Made by a program: the position numbers and the translations under genes
In this document: in pieces, positions 17,474-26,700 of the stretch
Position numbering within the stretch: the first letter of the stretch is position 1
Layout: each line of letters begins with the position of its first letter
Assembly (NCBI GenBank): GCA_024742665.1
Contig: JANSYA010000012.1
Span: 1-64,000, forward strand
From: a bacterium
Lineage (GTDB): Bacteria > Spirochaetota > Leptospiria > Leptospirales > Leptonemataceae
Direction: 5' to 3'
Length of the DNA: 64,000 nt
Notes under the pieces: generated by a model
What the model was told of the DNA's origin: nothing
The model's database searches: none
The model's input: the letters and a program-made list of their open reading frames with translations, nothing else

Positions 17474-20400
17474 TTGCAAAATCAGTTCGAAAGCCACAGG
17501 GGCGCCGTTGAAAAACCGCGCCTGCTGGATCGCGTCATATACGCTTCGCTGGTGCGTCGCCGGCTGGTGCTCGGCGCGGCGTTGCTCTTATTCGCGGCCG
17601 GCGTATTCATGCGCGAAGGCCTGAGCGTCGACGTCTTTCCGGACCTGAGCCGGCCGGTCGTGACAGTTCTCGCGGAAGCGCCTGGATTGGCGGCGACCGA
17701 AGTCGAAAGTTTCGTAACGATTCCGCTGGAGTCGGCGCTCCTGGGCGCGCCCGGCGTAAGCGGCGTGCGCAGCTCTTCGAAGCGGGGAATGACCATGGCG
17801 CGGGTCGAATTCGAATGGGGGGCGGACATCTATCGCTGCCGGCAAATCGTTTCGGAGCGAGTGGCCGCGGTTCGCTCGGAATTGCCGCCGGATTCGGCGC
17901 CGATTCTCGGGCCGGTCACTTCGATTATGGGCGAAGTGCTTTTGATCGGGCTGACCGCGGCTGCTGTAGATGAAGCGGAAGTTTCGCCTGGCGATTCCTC
18001 TACAGCAGGCGCGGTATCGGATAGCGTGTCGCTGCGCGAAATTCGCGGCTTCGCCGAGTGGACCCTGCGACGGAGACTGCTGGCGGTGCCCGGCGTTTCG
18101 AATGTGACCGTGCTCGGCGGAGAAGCGAAAGTCTATGAGATCGCCGTGAACGCGGAGCGCCTGGCCCGCGCGAATCTGGGGCTGCTGGATTTGCGCGATG
18201 CGCTGCTCGGAGCGGGCGCCGATGCGGGCGGCGGATTTTTCGAACGCGAAGGCCGCGAATTCGCTTATCGTAATCTGGGTTCGGTCTATCAATTGGAAGA
18301 ACTGGCCGCGGCGAACGTGGGGATCGTGGCCGGCGTGCCGATCAGCGCGAAGCAGGTCGCGGTCGTGCGCGAAAGCGCTCTGACTCCGCGGGGATCGGCG
18401 GGAGTCGACGGCGAAGTCGGGGTGATCGTCGCCGTACAAAAGCAGCCGGGAGCGTCGACTCTGCGAGTGACGGAAACGATCGCGCGGGAACTTACGCGAT
18501 TGCGGCGCGAAGCGGAGCCGCGCATTCAAATTCACGGAGAGCTGTTCCGGCAGGCCGATTTTATTGAGCGCTCGATCGAGAATCTCATCGAGGCCTTGCG
18601 CGACGGTTCGATCATCGTCGCGATCGTGCTGTTGCTCTTTTTATGGAATCTGCGCACCACTGCGATTACGCTGCTCGCGCTGCCCCTTTCATTGATCGGC
18701 GGCGTGCTGGCCTTGAGCGCCTGCGGCTTCGGTATCAACACAATGACTCTGGGCGGGTTGGCCGTCGCGGTTGGCGAACTGGTCGACGACGCCATCGTTG
18801 ACGTCGAAAACTGCTTTCGCCGCCTGCGCGAAAATCGTCTGCGGGCGTCGCCGCGCCCGACCCTCGGAGTCGTCTACGAAGCTTCGTCGGAAATTCGCAA
18901 CAGCATCGTGCTGGCGACTATGGTCGTGGTCCTGGTGTTTGTGCCGCTGTTTTTTCTGGACGGAGTGGAGGGCCGGCTCTTTCGTCCGCTCGCCGTGGCC
19001 TATATCCTGGCGATTCTGTCTTCGTTAGTCGTCGCGCTTACGCTTACGCCGGTGCTCTGCTATTATTTATTGCCCGGGAGCAGCTCTCAGAAACACGAAA
19101 GCGCGCTGGTGCGATTTCTGAAACTGGTGCAGGAGCGGCATTTGCGGCGCATTGTCGAGCGGCCGGTGATCCCCCTGGCCGGTGCGGCTTTGCTTTTTAT
19201 GGCCGCTCTGGCCGCGCTGCCCTTTCTGGATCGCGAATTTTTGCCGCCATTTAATGAAGGCACTTTGACGGTCGAAGTAATCGCCGCGTCGGGGACTTCG
19301 CTCGCGGCTTCGACGGCGAAGGCCGGCCTGGTTGAAGATATTCTGCGCGAACAAGAGGGCGTCGTGCGCGTAGCTCGTCGCACCGGACGCGCGGAACTGG
19401 ACGAACACGCGGAAGGCGTGCACTACAGCGAATTCGACGTCGGCCTGGATCCCGGGGTGCGAGGCGCGAAGCGGCGGCGATTGATCGCGAATTTGCGAGC
19501 GGCCTTCGCCCGAATTGACGATCTGGCGGTCGGCATCGGCCAGCCGATTTCGCATCGCCTGGATCATCTGCTGTCGGGCGTTCGCAGTGAATTCGCGGTG
19601 ATGATCTACGGACGCGAGTACGACCGGCTGCAGTACGGCGCAATTCGTGCGCGTGAATTGTTACAAGACGTGCCCGGCGTCGTAGATCTGAGCGCGGAGA
19701 GCGCCGCTCTGGCTCCCGAATTCAAAGTCGCCGTCGACCACGCCGCCGCCGCCCGCTACGGTCTGCCCGTGCCGCGCGTGATCGAAAGTTTACAGGCGGC
19801 CCAGGGCGGCCTCATTCTCGGGCGTATTCGGGAAGGCGAACGCTTCGTTCCAGTTCAGCTGCGACTGGACGCCGCTTCGCGCGCGCCGGATGCGATGGCG
19901 AATTTCGTGCTGCGGCATTTGCCGGACGGAACGCCGGTGCGGGTCGGCGACGTCGCGGACCTGTATGAGAGCGAAGGCCCGTACGAAATACAGCGCGAAG
20001 CCGGTGAACGCCGCATCGCCGTGCAGTTCAATTCTGAGGGCCGGAGTCCGGGCGAGTTGGCGGTCGCCGTACAAAATAAACTGGAAGCTGATCTGAATTT
20101 GCCGGCGGGGCTGCGCTTCGAAATCGTGGGGCGCTATGAGAACGCGGTCGCAGCCGGCCGGCGTATATTCTGGCTGGCTCTGGCCGCGTTCGCCCTGGTT
20201 GCGATCGTCCTGTATGCGAATTTTCGTTCGGCTGCTTTGACGACGCAGGTCTTGCTGAATCTACCGTTCTCGTTCGTCGGCGGGGTCTTCGCGCTGTGGC
20301 TGCTCGACGTATCTCTGTCAGTCGCCAGCATGGTCGGCTTCGTCGCTCTGGCGGGCATCGCGGCGCGCAACGGCATCCTCATGATTTCGCATTTCGAATA

Positions 20401-20728
20401 TATCATGCGGGTCGAGGGCGCATCCTTCTCGGTCGACACGATCATCCGCGGCGCTCTGGAACGATTGACACCGGTATTGATGACCGCGGGCACCGCTATT
20501 CTGGCTCTGGCCCCCGTGCTGCTTTCCGGAGCCGACGCGCCCGGTAAAGAGCTTCTGTTTCCCGTTGCCCTGGTGATCACCGGCGGCCTCTTTAGTTCCA
20601 CCCTGCTCGATCTGAGTTTAACCCCGGTGCTGTACTATCAGATTGCGCGGCGAATTAGAATCAAAAACGGATTCGGAGTCGCGAGTGAGGGCGAAGCCGG
20701 GACCGGTTTCGAGGAGGCGCCAAAATGA
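17474..20728 (+). CDS. RND heavy-metal efflux pump, HME family (CzcA-like, 1,084 aa)
   Basis: Start at TTG 17474, the only codon leaving the first membrane helix intact, with GGGGAAG upstream. It has the RND plan: TM1, a large periplasmic loop, six TMs (~375-560 with GELVDDAIVDVEN carrying the acidic relay of TM4), a second loop, and five C-terminal TMs. The second loop contains RRTGRAELDEHAEGVH, a signature of CzcA/CusA-type exporters. At the position of the first CusA copper methionine this protein reads EGTLTVEV, so Cu(I)/Ag(I) is unlikely; a divalent metal is more probable. The gene overlaps the outer-membrane factor by ATGA. No membrane-fusion protein is encoded in this operon. Confidence 0.88.
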   Translation: MQNQFESHRGAVEKPRLLDRVIYASLVRRRLVLGAALLLFAAGVFMREGLSVDVFPDLSRPVVTVLAEAPGLAATEVESFVTIPLESALLGAPGVSGVRSSSKRGMTMARVEFEWGADIYRCRQIVSERVAAVRSELPPDSAPILGPVTSIMGEVLLIGLTAAAVDEAEVSPGDSSTAGAVSDSVSLREIRGFAEWTLRRRLLAVPGVSNVTVLGGEAKVYEIAVNAERLARANLGLLDLRDALLGAGADAGGGFFEREGREFAYRNLGSVYQLEELAAANVGIVAGVPISAKQVAVVRESALTPRGSAGVDGEVGVIVAVQKQPGASTLRVTETIARELTRLRREAEPRIQIHGELFRQADFIERSIENLIEALRDGSIIVAIVLLLFLWNLRTTAITLLALPLSLIGGVLALSACGFGINTMTLGGLAVAVGELVDDAIVDVENCFRRLRENRLRASPRPTLGVVYEASSEIRNSIVLATMVVVLVFVPLFFLDGVEGRLFRPLAVAYILAILSSLVVALTLTPVLCYYLLPGSSSQKHESALVRFLKLVQERHLRRIVERPVIPLAGAALLFMAALAALPFLDREFLPPFNEGTLTVEVIAASGTSLAASTAKAGLVEDILREQEGVVRVARRTGRAELDEHAEGVHYSEFDVGLDPGVRGAKRRRLIANLRAAFARIDDLAVGIGQPISHRLDHLLSGVRSEFAVMIYGREYDRLQYGAIRARELLQDVPGVVDLSAESAALAPEFKVAVDHAAAARYGLPVPRVIESLQAAQGGLILGRIREGERFVPVQLRLDAASRAPDAMANFVLRHLPDGTPVRVGDVADLYESEGPYEIQREAGERRIAVQFNSEGRSPGELAVAVQNKLEADLNLPAGLRFEIVGRYENAVAAGRRIFWLALAAFALVAIVLYANFRSAALTTQVLLNLPFSFVGGVFALWLLDVSLSVASMVGFVALAGIAARNGILMISHFEYIMRVEGASFSVDTIIRGALERLTPVLMTAGTAILALAPVLLSGADAPGKELLFPVALVITGGLFSSTLLDLSLTPVLYYQIARRIRIKNGFGVASEGEAGTGFEEAPK

Positions 20729-22149
20729 TGCGTAAGATTCGCCGCGCCGGGAGCGCATATATTGTTAACATCGCCGGCTTGGTTGTTTGCGTCAGTGCTA
20801 CGCTCGCAATTGTATCGCTGCACGCGGATGCTCCGCTTCCGATCGACTTAGAAGAATATCTACAGCTGGCCGTGCAACATTCGCCGCAGCTCAAAGCCGG
20901 AGCGGTGCGTCTGAACGCGGCCGAGCAGGCCATCGCAGGACTGCCGCGCTGGTATCTTCCCGATCTGTATGTCGAAGCCGGCTACGGCGGCGCCGTGAAT
21001 TCAAAAACCGACCGAAGCGGACCCCTTGGCCGCATCGTGAGCGCGTGGACGCTCTGGGACGGCGGCCGCTCCGATGCGGAACGCGAAGTGTTGACCCGCG
21101 AGCAGGCGGTACAGCGCGCCGAAGCCCGGGCGCGATCCCTGGGCGTTCGTAAGACGCTCGCCTTTGCGTACTATCGCGCCGCGCGGCTGCAAGAACTGCA
21201 GACGATTGCTCAAAGCGAAGTCGCCGAATACGAACGCCTGGCGCGGATGCTCGGGCCGCGACGTAGAATCGGCGCGGCGGGGGCTTCGGACGTGGCGAAT
21301 GTGCGGCTGCGCGCCGACCGCCTGCGAGCCGAACGAAGCGCCAACGATCGAACCCTGCTGGCTCTGCGCCGCAGCCTGTTGATCCTCGCGGGAATAGAGG
21401 ATGAGATGCGCGCCGCAGAGCCTCCGGTCATTCCGCTGTTGACGCGGGCGTACGAGCCGTCCCCTCCCGGGAGCGAGCTGGAGGACGGCGAAGAATTGGA
21501 TTTCGGAAATGCGGTCGAACAACATCCGCGCTATCGCGTCCAACAGGCACGCCTGCGTTTGATCAAAGCGCAGCACGCCCTGACCGAGCGCGAACTGTAC
21601 GCGACGACTCTGAACTTCGAGCTGTACGGCGGCTATGGACCGGACCTGGACGCTCTGGATCCGCAGCGACCGGAAGCCGGCGCCGGCATCCGTTTTCGCT
21701 TTCCACTCTTCGCTTCCCGCGATCGAGAAAGTCGTCTGGGAGCTGCCGGGGCGCGGCTGGAGGCCTTACGACTGGAAAGCGAACAGAAGCTGATCGAGTT
21801 GCGCATCGAGTTCGCCGAACGTCAGGCCGGCCTGCAACGCGACCGGCGTCTGCTTGCCGACCACGATCGCCTGCTACAGCGGGCCCGCCAGGCCCTGCGC
21901 CTGGGCTACGCTGAATTTCGCCGCGGCCAGAAAGCCCCGGCGGATATGATCGCATCGATCGAAACTCTGTACGACCTGCAGCGCGAGCGGCTGGATACGC
22001 TGCTGCGTTTGCGCCTGGCCCAGTTCGAAGCGCACAGCCTGGCGCGGGCCCGTGAATCGGAAATACTCTCAAAGCAAGAAGACGATCAAAGCGATTTGAA
22101 TCATTCCAAACATCCCAAGGAGAAAGCAAATGAAACAGCACCAGATTAA
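20725..22149 (+). CDS. TolC-family outer-membrane factor (474 aa)
   Basis: ATG at 20725 follows a strong GAGGAGG site and overlaps the pump stop. After a signal-like N-terminus the protein shows two repeated long helical segments separated by short beta strands (WTLWDGGRSDAEREV and YGGYGPDLDALDPQR regions), the layout of CzcC/TolC outer-membrane channels. It should form the exit duct for the RND pump. The length is normal for the family. It ends 20 bp inside the next gene. Confidence 0.85.
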   Translation: MMRKIRRAGSAYIVNIAGLVVCVSATLAIVSLHADAPLPIDLEEYLQLAVQHSPQLKAGAVRLNAAEQAIAGLPRWYLPDLYVEAGYGGAVNSKTDRSGPLGRIVSAWTLWDGGRSDAEREVLTREQAVQRAEARARSLGVRKTLAFAYYRAARLQELQTIAQSEVAEYERLARMLGPRRRIGAAGASDVANVRLRADRLRAERSANDRTLLALRRSLLILAGIEDEMRAAEPPVIPLLTRAYEPSPPGSELEDGEELDFGNAVEQHPRYRVQQARLRLIKAQHALTERELYATTLNFELYGGYGPDLDALDPQRPEAGAGIRFRFPLFASRDRESRLGAAGARLEALRLESEQKLIELRIEFAERQAGLQRDRRLLADHDRLLQRARQALRLGYAEFRRGQKAPADMIASIETLYDLQRERLDTLLRLRLAQFEAHSLARARESEILSKQEDDQSDLNHSKHPKEKANETAPD

Positions 22150-22573
22150 ATACGGCGCGCTCCGTCGCCTGGCTGTAGTCGGCGCGACGCTGCTGTTCGC
22201 GGCGACCGCGATTTACGCCCACGACGAAGGCCATGCGACCCCCGAGCAGCTGCCGCCGATCGGTCCCCATGGGGGCAAATACGCCCAACTGGAACGACAC
22301 TTCGCGGAAGTTGTCGTGCAGGGCGGCACTCTGACGCTCTATATTCTCGAGCCGGACGTGAAGCACGTCGCCGAAGACGCGACCGGGGTTACGGCGGCCT
22401 ATCAGGTGCCCGGCAAGCTGGCCCGTCGCGAGCTCAAGCTGAGCAAAAGCGGCACAGGCTATCGCGCACAAATCTCGATTCCCGCCGGAGCGCGGCGAGT
22501 TGTGTTTTTCGTGAGCTGCGTTCTGGACGGCCAGCGCGAGTCGGGCCGCGTGCTCTACGAACCCCGCCGCTGA
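22130..22573 (+). CDS. Small periplasmic GPHGG protein of the efflux operon (147 aa)
   Basis: A strong AAGGAG lies seven bases before ATG 22130, which overlaps the channel gene by 20 bp. A signal peptide (LAVVGATLLFAATAIYA) precedes HDEGHATPEQLPPIGPHGGK. The His-rich start and the GPHGG motif recall the metal-binding N-terminal module of CzcB-type fusion proteins, here without the lipoyl and alpha-hairpin parts. It may deliver or sense metal in the periplasm, or partly replace the missing fusion protein. This is inference; no precise family is recognised. Confidence 0.7.
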   Translation: MKQHQIKYGALRRLAVVGATLLFAATAIYAHDEGHATPEQLPPIGPHGGKYAQLERHFAEVVVQGGTLTLYILEPDVKHVAEDATGVTAAYQVPGKLARRELKLSKSGTGYRAQISIPAGARRVVFFVSCVLDGQRESGRVLYEPRR

Positions 22574-22585
22574 TCGGCAGCCGGC

Positions 22586-22636
22586 CCGCCGGGACTCGCT
22601 TTATACCGGCGGTTGGTGAGGGCTGGCTATTTTTTT
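22586..22636 (+). terminator. Possible terminator after the RND operon
   Basis: CCGCCGG (22586-22592) pairs with CCGGCGG (22606-22612). A run of seven T occurs at 22630-22636, 17 bases after the stem, further than in a classical rho-independent terminator. The rest of the 226-bp gap to 22800 holds nothing else recognised. Confidence 0.4.
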
Positions 22637-22799
22637 GCACTGCAACTCTCCATATGGGGGAGGTATTTCTGCTTTTTTACCCGCCTGCCTGTCTTTCCTC
22701 TTGAGCTTTGTAGCCGACTTTCGGAGAGTCGCCGTCCGCAGCAGCTTATGGTTTGGTCACTGACCGGTGTCAGAGTTCTTAAACCATTGATTCTGCGCA

Positions 22800-23732
22800 A
22801 TGCGACCGAAGATGCTCCCGCGCAGACTACAACTGACCGTTTTGATCTCCGCTCTATTCTGGGGCGGCGGGGCATTGTACGCCGGCGAAGTTGCGCTTTC
22901 CGATGCTGCACGGCCCTTTGCGCCTGTTTCGGGAGAGGCATCATCGTCTCTGGAAGCCCTGCAGTTTGAAATCGACTTCGTTGATTCTGTGCTGGTCGCC
23001 CGCAGCCGCGGCCTTGAGGCGAAGCAGGGCGCCGATCGTGTTCGTAGCAGCCTCCAGGCTCTGGCAAACGCGTCCGTATCGGAGATGGGGACCAGTCAGG
23101 ACTCCCGCTTCTGGCAGGACTTTGACCGGGCGGCGACTCAGCACTCCATGCTATTGGAAGCCGAGCATCGCCTTCTAAACGGTGCGGTTTCTTCTATTAT
23201 AGAGCGTCGCAGTGAATTCCGCGCCGCGAATCCCTTACGAGATTTGCGTGAATCCGCGACCGGCGGTGAATCGGCCGGAACCCAGCGAGGCGGCTCTGCT
23301 TTCCAGATCGGCTTTGTGACCGGTGAACGCGCCGCGCCGCGACTGTCTGTGAAGATCGCCGGTTTGCCGGAACACCGGCGGAGCGTTGACGTGCGCAGCG
23401 GTCTGCATCTGCACGCGATTCGAAACGGCTATCTTTCTAAGGCGGGCAATGCCATTTCTGTATTTCCCGCCCGCCTCGCTTCTATCCGGCCCTTTGCGCC
23501 CGCTTTCGCCTCGCCGCTTTCGTTTTTCGATTCTTTTGTTTCTCGCTCTGCTTTCGCCGCTCTTCTCTCATCCGGCGGCGACTCGTTTCGCTCCACAACG
23601 CTCTCATTTATAGCCGCGCTCCGGCCGGCGCACTTCTTCTCTACTTCGCTCGCGATGTCCGCATCGCAATCCTTTCCCCGACGCCTGTTCGCGCATGCGT
23701 CGTCCCCTGTACTTATTGGAGTTTCCTCATGA
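22800..23732 (+). CDS. Exported hypothetical protein coupled to the giant gene (310 aa)
   Basis: ATG 22800; a second ATG lies four codons in. A signal peptide (LQLTVLISALFWGGGALYA) is followed by an alpha-helical region up to residue ~150, with FEIDFVDSVLVARSRGLEAK. From residue ~215 (about 23440) the translation becomes a Ser/Phe/Ala/Arg-rich low-complexity string from a pyrimidine-rich stretch, unlike the first half; the real coding part may end earlier. The reading frame nevertheless stays open to a TGA that overlaps the ATG of the giant gene. No family is recognised; the pairing suggests a joint function. Confidence 0.55.
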   Translation: MRPKMLPRRLQLTVLISALFWGGGALYAGEVALSDAARPFAPVSGEASSSLEALQFEIDFVDSVLVARSRGLEAKQGADRVRSSLQALANASVSEMGTSQDSRFWQDFDRAATQHSMLLEAEHRLLNGAVSSIIERRSEFRAANPLRDLRESATGGESAGTQRGGSAFQIGFVTGERAAPRLSVKIAGLPEHRRSVDVRSGLHLHAIRNGYLSKAGNAISVFPARLASIRPFAPAFASPLSFFDSFVSRSAFAALLSSGGDSFRSTTLSFIAALRPAHFFSTSLAMSASQSFPRRLFAHASSPVLIGVSS

Positions 23733-26700
23733 TTTCACGTCCAGAACTACGTTCAGATTCGGCTTCTACTTCAACTTCTGGGTCCGGCGCTAATTTCAGC
23801 GCATTCGTTTCGCGCGCCAACCGCGCCGAACGTCGCGGCCGAACGCCGTATCGCGGTCCGTTGATGTCTCGCTTCTGGCGCGCCACCGCCTGCGTGGCTC
23901 TGTTCGGCATGCTGCATGTGACTTTGCCGCCGCTGCATCAGCTCGCAGCGCAGCCCTTTCGCAGCTTTGAAGAGCAAAACAAAGAGGACGCGGATCGCTT
24001 TGTAGACCGCGCCGGACGCCTGGGAGACGTCGACGCCTGGACGAACTACGTAACGACCGGCATCGCTCAGGAGCGGATCCAGTGGGAAGAGGAATCCTAC
24101 GCCGCCCTCCGGGAAGAACTGCTGCGCGCGGAAGCGGAAGCCGCCGACGAAGCCGAATTGGAAACTCTCTCCGCTCAGCTGCAGTCTGAATTCGACGCGG
24201 CCCAGATCGCCTGGGAAAGCGATGCAACGGAATTTATTCTGAGCGAGCGCGGCCGATACAAAGGCGAGCAGGCCGCCCTGGATGTGGAGTTCGGCAGCGA
24301 AGCCGAATACGAAAGCCTGATCGCCGAGGTTGAAGCGCAAACCGCATCAGACCTGGAGCTGGATCTGGAGCGCTGGAATACTATCGTCGACACCGGCCGT
24401 CAGGACATCGTTGATCGTTTCGAGCAGAGCCTCGACGACGATCTGAACGCGGCGCGGATCGCCTTCACCGGCACCGCTACCGAGCGCGCTGCATTCGAAG
24501 CTCAGCTGGATGAACGTGCCGCCGAGCTGCGCAATGAATTCGACTTTCGCGATCATTTCTATTTACTGCGCGCGAACAACGACTACGTAGCTCGCGTTCG
24601 CAGCGACGACGTCAGTGCGCGTCTGCTCGCCGATCAGGGCAGCGCCGACGCGATGGCGGCCGACGTTATGGCCCAGACCAACGCCGAGCTGCGGGCGAGC
24701 ACGAACGATATGCTCGCGGCGGCCGAAGAGCAGGTCGGCGATCTGAGTACGAGTGCCGTGCCGGACGTCGACGATATCGGCAGCCTGGCGGGCAGCTGGG
24801 AAGCGCAGGTTGAAAACGTAATCAGTGCGGGTCTGCAGCGCTGGGACCAGGCCGAAGAAGAATTGTATCGCCAGCGTTTGGTCTGGCAAAACGAAGCCGA
24901 GCGCAGCCGCGCGGAAGGCGAAGCGGTCTGGCGCGCGAATCATGAAAAACTCGAAGAAGCGCGCGAAGAGTGGCTGCGAGAAACCCGGGAACAAATCGCG
25001 GCCGGTCGCGCGATCTGGGCGGATAAATTCACCGAATTCGCCGCGGGACGCGCGCAGGCGGAAGCGGAGCTCGAACAGTTTATTCAAGAAGAACGCGCGC
25101 GTCGCACCGCCGGCATGGATCGCCTGGGCGAAATGGTCGGCGGCGGCGGCAGCGCGCTGCTCGAAGCCAAAGAAGCTTATTTCTATTACGAAGGCCTGCT
25201 GGCCGAGCTGAATCCCGCGGGGCAGGACTGCGACAGCGGCGACTACGATACGCAGCTCTACTGTTTTTACGTTGAACAACGCGACCTGACGCGGGACTCG
25301 ATCGCGCGCTTTCAGGCGATCCTTGGCGATAGCGAAGACGTTCTGGCCGGCCAGATGCACTCCGGCGCGGGCGACAGCGGTTTCCTGAATGATCGTCGCG
25401 CTTACGCGGGCACTCTCGCCGCGGGCATCGAAGGGCTCAACGCCGGCGATTTTGAAAATCTACTGCAGGCCGAAATGCAGAGGCAAAGCGAAGACTACGT
25501 GCTGTACCAGCGCGACGTCGACGCGATGATTCAGAGCAACGCCGTCTTTACGAATCGGACACGCGAGTTGCAGGAATCGGGCGGCTTTGACTTCGCCGCC
25601 GCCGCTGATCTGGACGTGATGCGCGATCTGGTCGGCGGCCTCGGTCTGAAATTCGACGAACACCGTCGCGAACTCTTCGGGATCATCGAGCAGGATCGCG
25701 GAGGACTGGACGACGCGGCTCGTCTGGCCGCCGTGAAATCTGAAATTACGGCCTGGTTCGTTGAGTCTCAGGATCGCAACGCCCGCCTGCGCGAAGTCGT
25801 GCTGGGTTATTTCGACGGCGGACAAAACGGCTACTATCTGACGGAAAACGAAAGCGATCCGTACTTGATGACCGCCGCGGAGTACGAGTGGGAACGCCTG
25901 CGTCGCGAACGCAATTATCTCGCGAAACGTTTCCAGACCGCGGAAGCCGTAAAACGTTATGCGGATCTGGCTGAAGAAAACGAAGCCGGTCTGGAACTCG
26001 CTCAGGTCACGGCGGAGCGCGCCGAGATCGCGAAGATGCGTCGCGACGTGCGCGAAGTGTACTATCTGTTCTTAAAAGGCGATCTCGCGGTCGATCCGCT
26101 GGTCGCGACGAATCCCGCCGTGCGCGAAGCCGAACTCACGCGTCTGCTGGCGGATCGCGGCGTAAACCTGACCGATCTCGAAGCTTATAAAACGCGCCTG
26201 GCCGAGGAAACGGATATCATGGCCGATCTGGTCGCCCTGGCTTCGCCTTCGGCCGGTGCGATCAACTCGGCGATCGACGACATCGATGGCTATCTGAGCT
26301 CGTTGAATCTATCGGAAGAAGATCTCGAGACGCATCGCATGAGCGCCACGCGCGAAAAGCTGCTATTCTTGCGTCAGGAAATCGACGGCGGCCAGAGCGC
26401 TACCGTCATTAACAATCGCTGGCAGGCGATTCAAACCGGCGCCGGTTTTCTACACGGAGAACTGGTCGCCCTGGCGGGAGACTACGACTTCGACGGCCTC
26501 GACAACGAACTTACCACGATCCGCGATTCTCTGGCGAATCCCACGCTGGTGGATCGCCGGGACGATATGTATCTGGTTCGCGAACAGATCGAATTGAACG
26601 CGACCGCTCTGGCTTCCGCTCGCGCGCGCCTCGACGAAGCCCGCGCCGCCTATTCCCGCGCTCGTCAGGATTTCGATATCCTGCGCGCCGGAAATTCCGA

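Noticed and set aside
17588..18535. Minus-strand open frame of over 300 codons opposite the RND pump
   Set aside because: Composition is Arg/His/Gln-rich shadow sequence; the pump reading frame has strong family motifs throughout.
20725..22573. Membrane-fusion protein hidden in the first RND operon
   Set aside because: The 474-aa protein has the repeated coil layout of a TolC channel and the 147-aa protein lacks lipoyl and hairpin domains; no other frame encodes an adaptor.
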